Assembly: GCA_014584705.1 (NCBI GenBank)
Contig: JACTMJ010000003.1
Span: 1-64,000 of the forward strand
DNA: 64,000 nucleotides
Reading direction: 5' to 3'
From: Acidobacteriota bacterium
GTDB taxonomy: Bacteria; Acidobacteriota; Terriglobia; Bryobacterales; Bryobacteraceae
The translations under genes were made by a program, and so were the position numbers. Below are positions 19,079-28,520 of the stretch, in pieces. The number at the start of each line of letters is the position of its first letter. Position 1 is the first letter of the stretch. The notes beneath the pieces are model-generated. The model ran no database searches, was not told where the DNA came from, and saw only the letters and a list, made by a program, of their open reading frames with translations.

Positions 19079-19801
19079 CTAAGGAAGCCAGCGCTCCTCC
19101 CGCCAAGCCATATCCCAGAAGAGATACTCATACCGGGCGGATCGCGCAAACTGCTCCACGGCCCGGCGTTTTCCGTCCTCGCTCTCCCGCAGGGCCGTCT
19201 CATTCATCATGCGGAGAACCGCATTCACGGATTCCGCGTACCCGTCGCCCCCATACATGGCGATCCATTGGCTGTACTCTTTCTCAGGCGACCCCTTCAT
19301 CGCCAGGTGCTTGCCCACTTTCTCATAGATCCAATAGCACGGCAGCACCGCCGCCAGCCCTTCAATAAACGGGCGCTGCGAGGTTACGGCCAGGATGTGA
19401 TTCGTGTAAGCGACGGCGGTCGGCGCCATCCCCGCCGTTCTCGCCTTCCGGCTATCCACCCCGTACGAGCGCAAAATCGAATCGTGCAAAGCGCGCTCCG
19501 CCTTCAGAGTGTCAATCGAATGCTGGTTCAAAGTCTGCGCCCACGCCTCATCCGGGGCTTTCGACGCCAGGATGCTGAGCGCTTGCCCAAAAACCCGCAG
19601 ATACTGGGCGTCCTGCACGAGGTAAAACCGAAATCGGCTCTTGGGCAGTGTCCCGTCGCTCAATCCGGTGAGGAAAGGGTGCTCCAGGGTCTTGGCGTAG
19701 ACCGGTTCGGCGGCGTTCCACAATTCCTTCGTGAACTCCTCCGCCGGCGAAGCGCCCGCATGCAGCAGAAGCAGAACGCCGATGGCCAAAATTCGTCGCA
19801 T
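19079..19801 (-). CDS. Exported TenA-family (thiaminase II / aminopyrimidine aminohydrolase) protein
   Basis: 240 residues from ATG 19801, preceded by AAGGAG and GAGG. The body is a TenA fold: FYLVQDAQYL with D64, the nucleophile-containing LPCYWIYEKVG with C155, and the C-terminal RYEYLFWDMAW. TenA hydrolyses thiamine or its aminopyrimidine breakdown products to salvage HMP. What is odd is a clear signal peptide (MRRILAIGVLLLLHAGASPA) in front, so this copy should be periplasmic, whereas classic TenA is cytoplasmic. It lies 62 bases after a UDG gene on the same strand, with no thiamine genes near. It may salvage environmental thiamine derivatives or act on another substrate. Confidence 0.85.
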   Translation of the reverse strand: MRRILAIGVLLLLHAGASPAEEFTKELWNAAEPVYAKTLEHPFLTGLSDGTLPKSRFRFYLVQDAQYLRVFGQALSILASKAPDEAWAQTLNQHSIDTLKAERALHDSILRSYGVDSRKARTAGMAPTAVAYTNHILAVTSQRPFIEGLAAVLPCYWIYEKVGKHLAMKGSPEKEYSQWIAMYGGDGYAESVNAVLRMMNETALRESEDGKRRAVEQFARSARYEYLFWDMAWREERWLP

Positions 19802-19863
19802 GGATACCTCGCTCCTTGGCTGAGTTGAAGACCGGGTCGCGACGCATCCAGCGTCCGCCCCTG

Positions 19864-20604
19864 CTATGCGGATGCGTCCGCGTCCGCGTCCGGTGCTGGA
19901 AATCCGGGCCGTGTCGTGTGTCCGGACGCGATCCGGAAGATCTCCCGGAGCATCTCCGCGGTCAACTTCCCGGTGGACGTGTTTTGCTGGCTTGGATGAT
20001 AAGAGCACAGCAAATCGGGATTCCCAGGGATAGAATGCAAGACCCCGTGGCCGAAAGGATACCGGGCCATGCTCTTAATTTGGTTGCGGTCGCGCAGCAG
20101 ACGCAGGTAGGAATCGGCTCCGATCTTGCCCAGCGCCACGATCAGGCGGACATTCGGAAGCAGCGCCAGTTCCCGCTCCAAGAATGGCCGGCAGTTCGTC
20201 AATTCCTGAGGAGTGGGTTTGTTATCGGGGGGCGCGCAGCGGGCGGAAGCTGTAATCCAGATATTGCGCAACCAAAGTCCATCGCAAAGGTTCACGCTCA
20301 CCGGTTGGGAAGCAAAGCCGTTCTGCCAGAGCGCCCGATACAAGAAATCGCCGGAGCGGTCCCCCGTAAACATACGGCCGGTTCGGTTGGCGCCATGCGC
20401 CGCGGGAGCAAGGCCAAGCACCAGGATCTCCGCCTCCGGATCTCCAAACGCGGGAACCGGCTTGCCCCAATACTCCCAATCCATGTATGCCCGCCGCTTG
20501 ATCCGCGCGATGGACTCACGGTGTTCCACCAGTCTGGGGCATTTACGGCAGGAAATGATTTCCTGCTCCAATACATTCAGAGCGTCGTGCAACGGTTTCT
20601 TCAT
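19864..20604 (-). CDS. Family 5-type [4Fe-4S] uracil-DNA glycosylase
   Basis: 246 residues from ATG 20604. The N-terminal CRKCPRL (C19, C22), together with two later Cys (SARCAPP and LTNC), forms the four-Cys iron-sulfur set of UDG families 4 and 5. The segment KRRAYMDWEYWGKPVPAFGD followed by LVLGLAPAAHGANRTGRMFTGD is characteristic of family 5 (UdgB). The second motif is present as SYHPSQQNTSTGKLT. It removes uracil (and hypoxanthine in family 5) from DNA to begin base-excision repair. The frame is open to a GTG at 20676, but homologues begin close to the ATG used here. Likely operon with tenA downstream. Confidence 0.88.
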   Translation of the reverse strand: MKKPLHDALNVLEQEIISCRKCPRLVEHRESIARIKRRAYMDWEYWGKPVPAFGDPEAEILVLGLAPAAHGANRTGRMFTGDRSGDFLYRALWQNGFASQPVSVNLCDGLWLRNIWITASARCAPPDNKPTPQELTNCRPFLERELALLPNVRLIVALGKIGADSYLRLLRDRNQIKSMARYPFGHGVLHSIPGNPDLLCSYHPSQQNTSTGKLTAEMLREIFRIASGHTTRPGFPAPDADADASA

Positions 20605-20709
20605 GAGGAGAGGGCGTGGACAGCCGGGCGCTGCCGGACCGTTGCCGATAGCGCCAGAATAGGGTCCTACTTCCACCCTACCCCAGGATGAGGAGCTTTT
20701 CCTGGATAC

Positions 20710-21864
20710 CTAACGGGCGGATCCGACCGCCGGGTGCGCCGCACCGCCGGAGTTGCGCGGTTGATGCAGGTCCAACAGGCGCAAATTCGCTTCCGTGCCA
20801 GTCAAAACCTGTCTCAAGTTTCGCAGGGACTGGCTGAGCAGCGCGCGGTCCTGATGCGCCTGGCTCGACAGATGGGGATATCCGGCAATTCGAAGGAATG
20901 CCTCTACCAGTTCCGAATCCAATTCGCGCCCAGCCGCCAGACCTTCGAGGATCTTCATCGCCTCCGCCGGGCTTTGGGCCGATTTGTAGGGTCGCTTGGT
21001 GGTGATTGCGTCAAAAATGTCGGCCACCTGGAGGATTCGAGCCAGGATGGGCGTCGCAGCGCCTACCAATCCGTCGGGATAGCCGGACCCATCCCATCGC
21101 TCGTGATGGCTCCGAATAATCGGCAGCACGCGCGAAAGCGACATCATCGGCCGGCAGATTTCCTCGCCCTTCACGGTATGGCTTTGCATCAGGATGCGTT
21201 CTTCCGGGGTAAGCGGACCCTCCTTGAGCAGCACACTGTCCGGGATGGCGATCTTCCCGATGTCGTGCAGAAATCCGCCCCGGTAGAGCGCGACCAATTC
21301 ATCCTGTGAAAGGCTCAGGCTGGAACCCAGCAGGACGCTGTAAAGGCTCAGCCGCTGGCAATGGCCGCCCGTATAGCGATCCCGATGCTCGACGGTTTGT
21401 GCCAGCGTCACCAGCACGGCTTCCGTCTGGTCGTTCGATTCCTGACTCCGGCGCGCCTCCAACCGGCGGCGCACCCGGCTCCGAACACTCACGGGCGTAA
21501 ACGGCTCTTCAATGAAATCTTCATGCGGAAACGCCGGAGATGCTTTGCCCGGCTGAAGGTGGTCGAGTTCAACCACCGTGATCACCGGGAAATCCCTCAA
21601 CATACGCAGGATCTTGATCTCCTCATAAAGCCTGCCGATGTTGTCGTCTTCGAGATTCTCCGGCAGCAGAAGCAGATCGACATGCTGCTGAACCAGCAGC
21701 GAAATCGCTTCCACCACGGTGCTGGCGCACAGGACGTTGAAAGGTTCCGGGGAAAGACATTCCGAGAGGTGTTGTCGCCGCTCCGTGATCGGCTCAAGGA
21801 TCACAACCACTGGCGCTCGAAACTCTGTATCCTCACTTCGACTCGAAACCTTCTTGGTGGCCAC
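20710..21864 (-). CDS. HD-GYP domain protein with degenerate receiver domain
   Basis: 384 residues starting at GTG 21864 (AAGAGG upstream). Residues 18-135 have the shape of a CheY-like receiver, but the phospho-acceptor Asp position reads LLLLPENLED (Pro near 68), so phosphorylation there is unlikely. Residues about 145-350 are a full HD-GYP domain: H200-D201 in HDIGKIAIPD, and HHERWDGSGYPDG (253-265). HD-GYP proteins hydrolyse cyclic di-GMP (or 3'3'-cGAMP) and affect motility and biofilm formation. A C-terminal ~60-residue tail is unassigned. It stands alone. The window also carries a PilZ gene and a pilus operon, plausible elements of the same signalling network. Confidence 0.9.
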   Translation of the reverse strand: MATKKVSSRSEDTEFRAPVVVILEPITERRQHLSECLSPEPFNVLCASTVVEAISLLVQQHVDLLLLPENLEDDNIGRLYEEIKILRMLRDFPVITVVELDHLQPGKASPAFPHEDFIEEPFTPVSVRSRVRRRLEARRSQESNDQTEAVLVTLAQTVEHRDRYTGGHCQRLSLYSVLLGSSLSLSQDELVALYRGGFLHDIGKIAIPDSVLLKEGPLTPEERILMQSHTVKGEEICRPMMSLSRVLPIIRSHHERWDGSGYPDGLVGAATPILARILQVADIFDAITTKRPYKSAQSPAEAMKILEGLAAGRELDSELVEAFLRIAGYPHLSSQAHQDRALLSQSLRNLRQVLTGTEANLRLLDLHQPRNSGGAAHPAVGSAR

Positions 21865-22362
21865 CGATTAAACCTCTTCCAAAACGTACTCTAGGTACCA
21901 CGACATCCATTTCGGTTTGTGTTTGTGTCGTTCTCCCGCTTATTGTATGAGCATTCAGTCTAGTTTGTCTAAAAATCTATCGTCTTCCGGCGAGAATTCC
22001 TTTAGATCATCGTCAAAAAGTACTAGAGAACGTAGCCGCGTGTCTAAGATCCCTAACGTCTGCAAGCGTTGCGGCATCCTGTTAACTTCCGCGTTCGAAA
22101 GCGGCGGATCGATAGAGAGGGACGATCTCCGGGATCCGGACCTGGACGACGGCGGAATTGGAACATGGAGCGACCGGCAGACTACTCAGGGCGAACGCCG
22201 CGGATGCAGAGGATATTTTGTTTGTGGAACAACCCCTTAAAAAAGTGCCAGGGAGGATTGTTGCTTCAGGGGTCTTTAGAGGTTAGTCTCGCTTTGGTGG
22301 GAGTTGCCTCCCTGGCTTACTTCTGATGTTAGACTATGATTTATGGAAATGCAAGACCAAAT
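21865..22362. other. Intergenic region with a long-range inverted repeat
   Basis: About 500 bases with lower GC than the surroundings and no convincing ORF. It includes GCCAGGGAGG at 22247-22256 and its exact complement CCTCCCTGGC at 22307-22316, which could close a ~70-base structured RNA. No known RNA family was recognised. Confidence 0.4.
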
Positions 22363-23265
22363 CTACAGTTTTTGAGATTTTTTTACGGTTACCCCGGTTA
22401 CACGTTCCAGCACCTTGATGCTCGCGCACATGTCTTCTTCTCCGTAACCTTCAGCAATCGCTGCCTTTAGCATCTGATGCGTCAGGGCGGTGAGCGGCAC
22501 GGGCACGTCCTGCCGGTTCGCGGAATCGAGCATGAGTCCGACGTCTTTGTGCATCCACTTTATGGAAAAATTGGTCTCAAAGTTCCTCGCGAACACTGCC
22601 GGGGCCTTCGCGGATATGAAAGCGCTGCGGGCGGCGCTGTTGTTGAGAATTTCCAGCATCATCTCTGGATCTACGCCCGCTTTCGTGCACAGAACCATTC
22701 CTTCGTTGAATGCCTGCAACAGGTTAGAAAGAATCAGATTCTGGGAGAGCTTTGCATTGAGGCCCGCTCCGTGGCCGCCGCAGTAGTAAAACTGCGTTCC
22801 CATCTGCTCCATGAACGGCCGAACCCGCTGGTAAACCGCTTCCTCGCCGCCTACCATGAACGTGAGCGTGCCACCCTCGGCTCCCGCCTTGGATCCCGTC
22901 ACCGGCGCGCCCAGAAAGTCGATTCCGGCACTCCGCAACTTTTCCGCGATTTCGATACTCGCGTGCGGCGCAATGGTCGATGAATCGACAATCACTGAGC
23001 CAGGTTTCGCCCCGTGGATCAATCCATCCGCGCCGAGAATCACCTCGCGGGACATCTCGGTATCGCCCACGCACAGAAAGATAATGTCCGCCTGTGCGGC
23101 CACTTCCCGCGGTGTTTCGCAGGCGATCGCGCCATTCTCTCTCGCCAATCGCGCGGCCTTCGACGCGGTATGGGACCACACGGCCACCTGGTTCCCTTTT
23201 TCCAGGAGATGGCGCGCCATCGGGTAACCCATAATGCCAAGTCCGAGAAAACCCAATTGTGCCAT
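22363..23265 (-). CDS. NAD(P)-dependent oxidoreductase, 3-hydroxyisobutyrate dehydrogenase family
   Basis: 300 residues from ATG 23265 with GAAAGGA upstream. The Rossmann start GFLGLGIMGYPMARHLL, the substrate-binding DFLGAPVTGSKAGAEGGTL and the catalytic Lys region GAGLNAKLSQNLIL define the beta-hydroxyacid dehydrogenase family (3-hydroxyisobutyrate, tartronate-semialdehyde, glyoxylate/succinic-semialdehyde reductases). The exact substrate is not decidable. The frame is open 35 codons upstream, but that part is not conserved. It is divergent from uxaC, so a role in sugar-acid metabolism is plausible. Confidence 0.9.
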   Translation of the reverse strand: MAQLGFLGLGIMGYPMARHLLEKGNQVAVWSHTASKAARLARENGAIACETPREVAAQADIIFLCVGDTEMSREVILGADGLIHGAKPGSVIVDSSTIAPHASIEIAEKLRSAGIDFLGAPVTGSKAGAEGGTLTFMVGGEEAVYQRVRPFMEQMGTQFYYCGGHGAGLNAKLSQNLILSNLLQAFNEGMVLCTKAGVDPEMMLEILNNSAARSAFISAKAPAVFARNFETNFSIKWMHKDVGLMLDSANRQDVPVPLTALTHQMLKAAIAEGYGEEDMCASIKVLERVTGVTVKKSQKL

Positions 23266-23542
23266 GCCGTGCGTCCTTTCCCGCCGCCCCAATTGGGCGT
23301 GCCTTGCCATTGTACCGGGAAAACCCGAGCGAAGCCCGGCTCCGCCGGTCGTCATGCCCACAACCCGCACGCCCGCCGCGCCATGTCACTTGCTACTTTG
23401 CCGCCGTCCCCGCCCTTGCCCCAAGGCCGCTGGGGCTCGATTGTTGTACGTTGAGAAGGTAGCTCTTCCATTCGAATGCGCGTCCGCCGTCGATGGCCAA
23501 CCCCGGAGTTGAGGGGCTTGCCGGACGCCAAGGAGTTGTCTC

Positions 23543-24970
23543 ATGCTTCATCCGGATCGCTATTTCGATTCCAATCCCACCCGCCTCGATATCGCCCGCA
23601 GACTCTATCGCCAGGTGGCGGCGCTGCCATTGGTCTGCCCTCACGGCCACGTCGATCCGCGTCTGCTGGCGGAGAACCCCCGATTCCCCGACCCCGCCAG
23701 CCTCATCGTCATCCCGGACCACTACATCTTCCGCATGCTCTATTCGCAAGGGGTGCCGCTCGAAAAGCTCGGCATTCCGCGCGTCGACGGGGGTGCCGTC
23801 GAAGAGGATCCACGCGCGATCTGGCAGCTTTTCGCGGACCATTTTCACCTCTTCCGCGGTACGCCCACCGGTTGCTGGCTGAAGCACGAGTTCGAAGACG
23901 TGTTTGGCGTGGACCGCACGTTGAACAGCCGGAACGCGATGGAGATCTACGACCAGATCGAACAATGCCTTGCAAAACCGGAGTTCCGGCCCCGCGCCCT
24001 CTTCGAGAGTTTCCGCATCGAAGCGCTCTGCACCACGGACGCCGCCACGGACACGCTCGAACACCATCGCAAGCTCCGCGAATCCGGCTGGCCGGGAGTG
24101 GTTCTGCCCACCTTCCGCCCGGATGCCTGCGTGCAGATCCTCAGCCCCGCCTGGCCTCGCGAACTGGCCCGCCTGGCGGAACTCACAGGGAAGGACACGC
24201 ATACTTTCGACGGATTTCTGGCCGCTCTCGAAGACCGGCGCGGCTTCTTCCGGGAAATGGGAGCGCGGGCGACCGACCACGGCGTCTTCAGCATGTACAC
24301 CGGGGACCTCAGCTCCGCCGAGCGATCGGACATCTTCAATCGGGCACTCCAGGGCGAGGTGACCGAAGACGACGCCATCCGCTTCACCGGGCACATGCTG
24401 ATGGAGTTCGCGCGGATGAGCGTGGAGGACGGACTGGTGATGCAAGTGCATCCCGGCTCGCTGCGCAACCACAACGAGAGGATTTTCGAGGCTTTCGGAG
24501 CGGACAAGGGGTGCGATATTCCCGTTGCCACCGAGTACACCCGCAACCTGCAGCCGCTGCTGAACAAATTCGGCAATCACCCGGCCTTCCGCATGGTGAT
24601 CTTCACTCTCGATGAATCCACTTACTCGCGGGAACTCGCCCCGCTGGCCGGGCACTATCCCGCCCTCCGCCTCGGTCCCGCCTGGTGGTTCTTTGATTCC
24701 ATCGAGGGGATGACGCGCTACCGCTATGCCACGACGGAAACCGCTGGCATTTACAATACCGCCGGCTTCAATGACGACACGCGGGCGTTTCCCTCGATCC
24801 CCGCCCGGCACGATCTGTGCCGCCGCGTGGACGCGAACTTCCTGGCCGATCTCGTATCCCGCCACATTGTCGACGAAGACGAGGCCGCCGAGATGATTGA
24901 GGCGATGGCCTATGGCCTGGTGCGGGAAACTTACCGCATGGAAGATATCGCCTTGCCCGTATTCAAGTAA
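23543..24970 (+). CDS. uxaC: Glucuronate isomerase
   Basis: 475 residues, the usual UxaC length. Family signatures include the start LHPDRYFDSNPT, PHGHVDPRLLAENPRFPDP (metal-binding His pair), VLPTFRPDACVQI, and LGPAWWFFDSIEGMTRY near the end. UxaC converts D-glucuronate to D-fructuronate and D-galacturonate to D-tagaturonate in pectin and glycan catabolism. AAGGAG lies 10 bases upstream of the ATG. It is single here, without uxaA/B or kduID beside it. A hairpin separates it from convergent glgC. Confidence 0.95.
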   Translation: MLHPDRYFDSNPTRLDIARRLYRQVAALPLVCPHGHVDPRLLAENPRFPDPASLIVIPDHYIFRMLYSQGVPLEKLGIPRVDGGAVEEDPRAIWQLFADHFHLFRGTPTGCWLKHEFEDVFGVDRTLNSRNAMEIYDQIEQCLAKPEFRPRALFESFRIEALCTTDAATDTLEHHRKLRESGWPGVVLPTFRPDACVQILSPAWPRELARLAELTGKDTHTFDGFLAALEDRRGFFREMGARATDHGVFSMYTGDLSSAERSDIFNRALQGEVTEDDAIRFTGHMLMEFARMSVEDGLVMQVHPGSLRNHNERIFEAFGADKGCDIPVATEYTRNLQPLLNKFGNHPAFRMVIFTLDESTYSRELAPLAGHYPALRLGPAWWFFDSIEGMTRYRYATTETAGIYNTAGFNDDTRAFPSIPARHDLCRRVDANFLADLVSRHIVDEDEAAEMIEAMAYGLVRETYRMEDIALPVFK

Positions 24971-24995
24971 AGCGACGCAACACCCGGCCCCAAAT

Positions 24996-25025
24996 AGCGA
25001 AAGGGCGCGTTCGCGCCCCTTCGCT
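24996..25025. terminator. Bidirectional terminator between uxaC and glgC
   Basis: A 14-bp stem with one A-C mismatch (AGCGAAAGGGCGCG / CGCGCCCCTTCGCT) and a minimal loop sits between two convergent stops. It has no long T-run. Confidence 0.7.
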
Positions 25026-25047
25026 TCACCAAAAACCGGCCGCTTCG

Positions 25048-26304
25048 TCAAACGTTCATCTTGACGACTTGCACGCTCGAACGGTGCCCTTCCACCACCA
25101 CGATGCCGCTATCGGTGACCGTGTAGTGCTTCTTATCCTCCTCGAGATCAAAGCCGATTCGCGCGTTCTCCGGCACGCGAACGTTCTTGTCGAGGATCGC
25201 CCGCCGTATCTGCGCGCCTCTGCCGATCTCGCAGTTGTCGAAGATAATCGAATGCTCCACCACCGCGCCCGAATGCACCCGCACTCCGCGCCCCAGGACG
25301 GAATGGCGCACCTGGCCGCCGGCCAGAATCACGCTTCCGGAAACGATGGATTCGATCGCTTGTCCGCGCCGCCCTTCTTCGTCGAACACGAACTTCGCCG
25401 GCGGATCGGAGTATCCCGCCGTGCGCAGAGGCCATTCCCGGTTGTACAGGTTCAGTGCGGGAGTGACGGAGCGCATGTCCATCGTCGCTTCGTAGTAAGC
25501 GTCGATCGTCCCCACATCCCGCCAGTACGGCACGGCTCCCGGAGGCTCGCCCGGAATCCGGTTGGTGGCGAAGTTATAAGCGCAGATGCTTCGCTGCTCC
25601 GCGACCATTCTGGGCAGGATATTCCGGCCAAAGTCGTGGGCGCTCTTGGGGTCCGCGGCATCTTCATGCAAGGCCTTCAGCAGCGGTTCGGTGGAGAAGA
25701 TGTAATTCCCCATGGAGGCGTAGACCTGCTCGGGATCGTCCGGCATCGTGGGGGCGTCGGCGCGCTTCTCGTGAAAGCCCACCACGCGGTTGTGCGCGTC
25801 GGTTTCAATCACGCCAAACTCGGAAGCAAAGCGCTTCTCCACCGGAAGCGCCGCGATGGTCGCCGCCGCGCGCTTCTCCATGTGGTACTCGATCATCTCG
25901 CGAATGTTCATCCGGTAAATATGATCCGCGCCAAAGATCAGAACGATATCGGGATTCGATTGCTCAATCAGGTTCAGGTTCTGGTAGATCGCGTCCGCCG
26001 TGCCCTGATACCAGGTCTCGCCCGGCGTGCGCATCTGGGCGGGTACCGGAATGATGTAGTGGTTGTTCAGCAACCCGCTAAACTGCCAGCCGTCCTGCAT
26101 GTGCTGCAAGAGAGACTGGCTCTTGAACTGAATCAACACGTAGATGGAATAGACCTGCGAGTTGATCAGATTGCTGAGAACGAAATCGATAATCCGGTAC
26201 TTGCCGCCAAACGGGACTGCCGGTTTCGCTCGCTCCTTCGTGAGAGGATACAGCCGTGTTCCCTTGCCGCCGGCGAGGACAAAGGCTAGGACTCGCAATT
26301 CCAT
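25048..26304 (-). CDS. glgC: Glucose-1-phosphate adenylyltransferase (ADP-glucose pyrophosphorylase)
   Basis: 418 residues from ATG 26304. The N-terminal nucleotidyltransferase motif [29 protein letters not shown], the catalytic loop GADHIYRMN, and a C-terminal left-handed beta-helix ([20 protein letters not shown]) mark GlgC. It makes ADP-glucose from ATP and glucose-1-phosphate for glycogen synthesis and is normally allosterically controlled by sugar phosphates. A GAGG site lies 11 bases upstream. It follows the pilus operon on the same strand after 144 bases, so it may have its own promoter. No glgA or glgB is adjacent. Confidence 0.95.
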   Translation of the reverse strand: MELRVLAFVLAGGKGTRLYPLTKERAKPAVPFGGKYRIIDFVLSNLINSQVYSIYVLIQFKSQSLLQHMQDGWQFSGLLNNHYIIPVPAQMRTPGETWYQGTADAIYQNLNLIEQSNPDIVLIFGADHIYRMNIREMIEYHMEKRAAATIAALPVEKRFASEFGVIETDAHNRVVGFHEKRADAPTMPDDPEQVYASMGNYIFSTEPLLKALHEDAADPKSAHDFGRNILPRMVAEQRSICAYNFATNRIPGEPPGAVPYWRDVGTIDAYYEATMDMRSVTPALNLYNREWPLRTAGYSDPPAKFVFDEEGRRGQAIESIVSGSVILAGGQVRHSVLGRGVRVHSGAVVEHSIIFDNCEIGRGAQIRRAILDKNVRVPENARIGFDLEEDKKHYTVTDSGIVVVEGHRSSVQVVKMNV

Positions 26305-26448
26305 TTGTGGTGATACCTCGTATGTGCGCCTATTCTGTCGAGCGCGTCTCCATTCTGTCAACCAGTTCCCGGAGAAACAAGTTCCGATTGCCCCGGAAGG
26401 GAGTGTGGCCGCCTTCGGCACAGCGCGCGATCACCCAAAATTCACCGG

Positions 26449-27792
26449 TTACCGGCGCCCCGTGTTTGGCCGGCCCGGCCCGCCCCGCCCTCCAGAGCTA
26501 ACCCCTCCGCTCGGCCGGTTTGGGCCATTCCGAGGGAAATCACTAAACCCGGGGGAGGGAGCGCTGCCCGGTTGATTCGAGCGGACCCCGCGCTGCGAGA
26601 GGTCGGTCGCGGACTTGCTCGCGGCCTTCTGCGCGTCGTACACGAATTCCCATTTGTGAATGGATTCCTGTTCGTCGTAGACCAGAATCCCCTTCATCTC
26701 AACCTTCGACGCCACCCCGGCGATGCCCGCGCCCATGCCCCGTCCGGCACCCGCCGGCTGAATTCCCCGCTGCTGCTGGAGCCCCTGCAAACCGCCCGGC
26801 CTCGGGCGCGTGAGCAATCCTTCCAGGATGTCCTTCGCTGAAGTCAGCCCGCCCGCGCCCGCGGCTCCCGAGGTTCCCGCTCCGGGGCGGCCTCCCACGC
26901 TTCCCGCAAGCGTCGACCCGGCCGTGTTGATGCCTGGCAACCCGGGTCTACCCGCCAATGTTGGGCGGCTCGGATCGTTCGCGCCCGCAACCGCCGCCGC
27001 GGGGTTCTCGATGATCGGGATCCCTCCAGGGCCGAGGCGGATAGGGGGCGGCGTGTTCGCTCCATCGGTCGCGTTGGGGTTGCTCCCATCCGTCGCTGCA
27101 TTGGGGGAGCTCAGCGCGCCTGCCGCGGCCGCGCCGGCCTGCTGGGCTTGCGCTTCTGCTTCCGTCTTGGTCCGCTGGACGACTTTTCCGCTGGCGTCGA
27201 GAATGGGCACTAAGCCATCGTCGGAAACGGGCGGGGAACCCGGCTGGCCCGCTGCCGAGGCGCCTCCCGCGCGTTCCCCTCCGGTTCCGGGGAAGGCCGA
27301 GTTCGCGGCGGTCTGGTCGCCCGGCCGCTGGCGTGCCAACGCCAGGTTCTCCGCCACGCCCTCGTCGGGGTCCGCCGCGCTCGCGGTGGTGGAGGCGGTC
27401 TCCGCGTTGCCGCCCTGCTTCGGCTTCTCGATCAGCGAATCTTCCAATTGCCCGCCCGCGTTGATGTGGATCACCCGCCATTCGTCCTTGCCGGTGAGAG
27501 GGTCCTTGTAGCGGCGTCGCAGGAAGCGCAGATCCTGGTCGCGCTCCAGGTCTTCCAGCCGAGCCGGGTATCGGTTGTTCTTTCTGACGTAGAGTTCAAT
27601 GGCGCGTCGGTATTGCTTGCCGCGTTCGATCAGCATTGTTTCGCGGTCTCGCTGCGCCTCGAAGGCCACGCGCGGCAATTGCATGTAGAGCGTAATCGCC
27701 ACCATCGCCGCCATGGCGAACACCAGCAGCAGCGCGAATCCCCGCTCGCCGGTCGCCGCTCCGGGCCTCGATATCTTGCCTCTTTCCGCCAT
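26449..27792 (-). CDS. Pseudopilin-like protein with long Gly/Pro/Ala-rich tail
   Basis: 447 residues. A short basic leader ends in ERG, followed by [20 protein letters not shown], the layout of a prepilin-peptidase-cleaved type IV/T2SS pilin. The usual Glu at +5 is missing, as in GspK. Residues about 55-120 look GspG-like ([31 protein letters not shown]). The rest is low complexity (Gly, Pro, Ala, Thr), with a late conserved island [21 protein letters not shown]. It is the last gene of the pilM-N-O-P cluster, 8 bases after the pilP-like gene. It could be a minor pseudopilin or tip protein; the tail may lie outside the pilus. Confidence 0.75.
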   Translation of the reverse strand: MAERGKISRPGAATGERGFALLLVFAMAAMVAITLYMQLPRVAFEAQRDRETMLIERGKQYRRAIELYVRKNNRYPARLEDLERDQDLRFLRRRYKDPLTGKDEWRVIHINAGGQLEDSLIEKPKQGGNAETASTTASAADPDEGVAENLALARQRPGDQTAANSAFPGTGGERAGGASAAGQPGSPPVSDDGLVPILDASGKVVQRTKTEAEAQAQQAGAAAAGALSSPNAATDGSNPNATDGANTPPPIRLGPGGIPIIENPAAAVAGANDPSRPTLAGRPGLPGINTAGSTLAGSVGGRPGAGTSGAAGAGGLTSAKDILEGLLTRPRPGGLQGLQQQRGIQPAGAGRGMGAGIAGVASKVEMKGILVYDEQESIHKWEFVYDAQKAASKSATDLSQRGVRSNQPGSAPSPGFSDFPRNGPNRPSGGVSSGGRGGPGRPNTGRR

Positions 27793-27800
27793 ATCTCCCG

Positions 27801-28520
27801 CTACGTTCCGCTCTCCGGTTGGATGGTGAGCGTCTGCTTGTTCGCAAACTGCGTATCTTCCACCACGGCGCTCTTGGGGCTGATCTCCAGCACGCGATAG
27901 CGCTGCTTAATCAGTTCTCCCACGGCAGCGATGCGAACCTCCTCTCCTTCCATGAAGAAGGCGCGTGTTCCGGCAATCTGTTTCGGGTCGACGAAGCCAA
28001 AATAGCGCAGTGGAATCGCGGGCGGCGGAGGCTTCACGGGTTCCGCGGGAACCGGCCGGCCATCCGGCCCCACGGGCGTGGCGGCCACCGGCTTGGGGAT
28101 GATCTTGGGCTCCGGCGGGCGCGGTGGCGGGGGAGCTTGGCCAAACTGAAACAGATTGCGTCCCACGCCCGCCAGCCGTACTTCCTGGAGTTTCTCGAGC
28201 AGGTCGGTCCGCAGCGTCGGGTCCACCTTCGTGGGGTCAAGCGCCTCCCCGTGCTTCTCTGACTTGAATACGGGGCGAAACTCACCCAGGCGCTGGTCCG
28301 CCCCCGCACCCCGGCCGCGCACCAGCCCGCCGCGCGGGGGCGCGGGCTCCACTTCGGGTGGAACCACCGCTGCCGGTTGCGTCGCTCGCGGCGGGGCAGG
28401 CCGGGCCGCCGGCGACGGCTGGGGTTCCCCGGCGAAATAGTTCATCCACACGGAGACGGTGGCAATCACCAGCAGTCCCGCCAGGATGGCCACCTTCTTC
28501 GGCTCCGCGCCCACCTTCAT
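27801..28520 (-). CDS. PilP/GspC-like inner-membrane protein
   Basis: 239 residues with one N-terminal membrane helix (about 9-27), a long Pro-rich linker and a compact C-terminal beta domain (PLRYFGFVDPKQIAGTRAF through QTLTIQP) like the HR domain of GspC or PilP. Such proteins connect the inner-membrane platform to the secretin. ATG 28520 overlaps the stop of the pilO-like gene (ATGA). Assignment rests on position and architecture rather than strong motifs. Confidence 0.65.
   Translation of the reverse strand: MKVGAEPKKVAILAGLLVIATVSVWMNYFAGEPQPSPAARPAPPRATQPAAVVPPEVEPAPPRGGLVRGRGAGADQRLGEFRPVFKSEKHGEALDPTKVDPTLRTDLLEKLQEVRLAGVGRNLFQFGQAPPPPRPPEPKIIPKPVAATPVGPDGRPVPAEPVKPPPPAIPLRYFGFVDPKQIAGTRAFFMEGEEVRIAAVGELIKQRYRVLEISPKSAVVEDTQFANKQTLTIQPESGT

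Noticed and set aside
21917..22240. A 107-residue forward ORF between HD-GYP and the oxidoreductase gene
   Set aside because: Low-quality composition, no ribosome site and no recognisable motif; the CKRC pair alone is not enough.
23393..25051. A 552-residue reverse open frame opposite uxaC
   Set aside because: It is the antisense shadow of uxaC: His/Val/Arg-rich composition with no domain pattern. The uxaC gene is well supported on the other strand.
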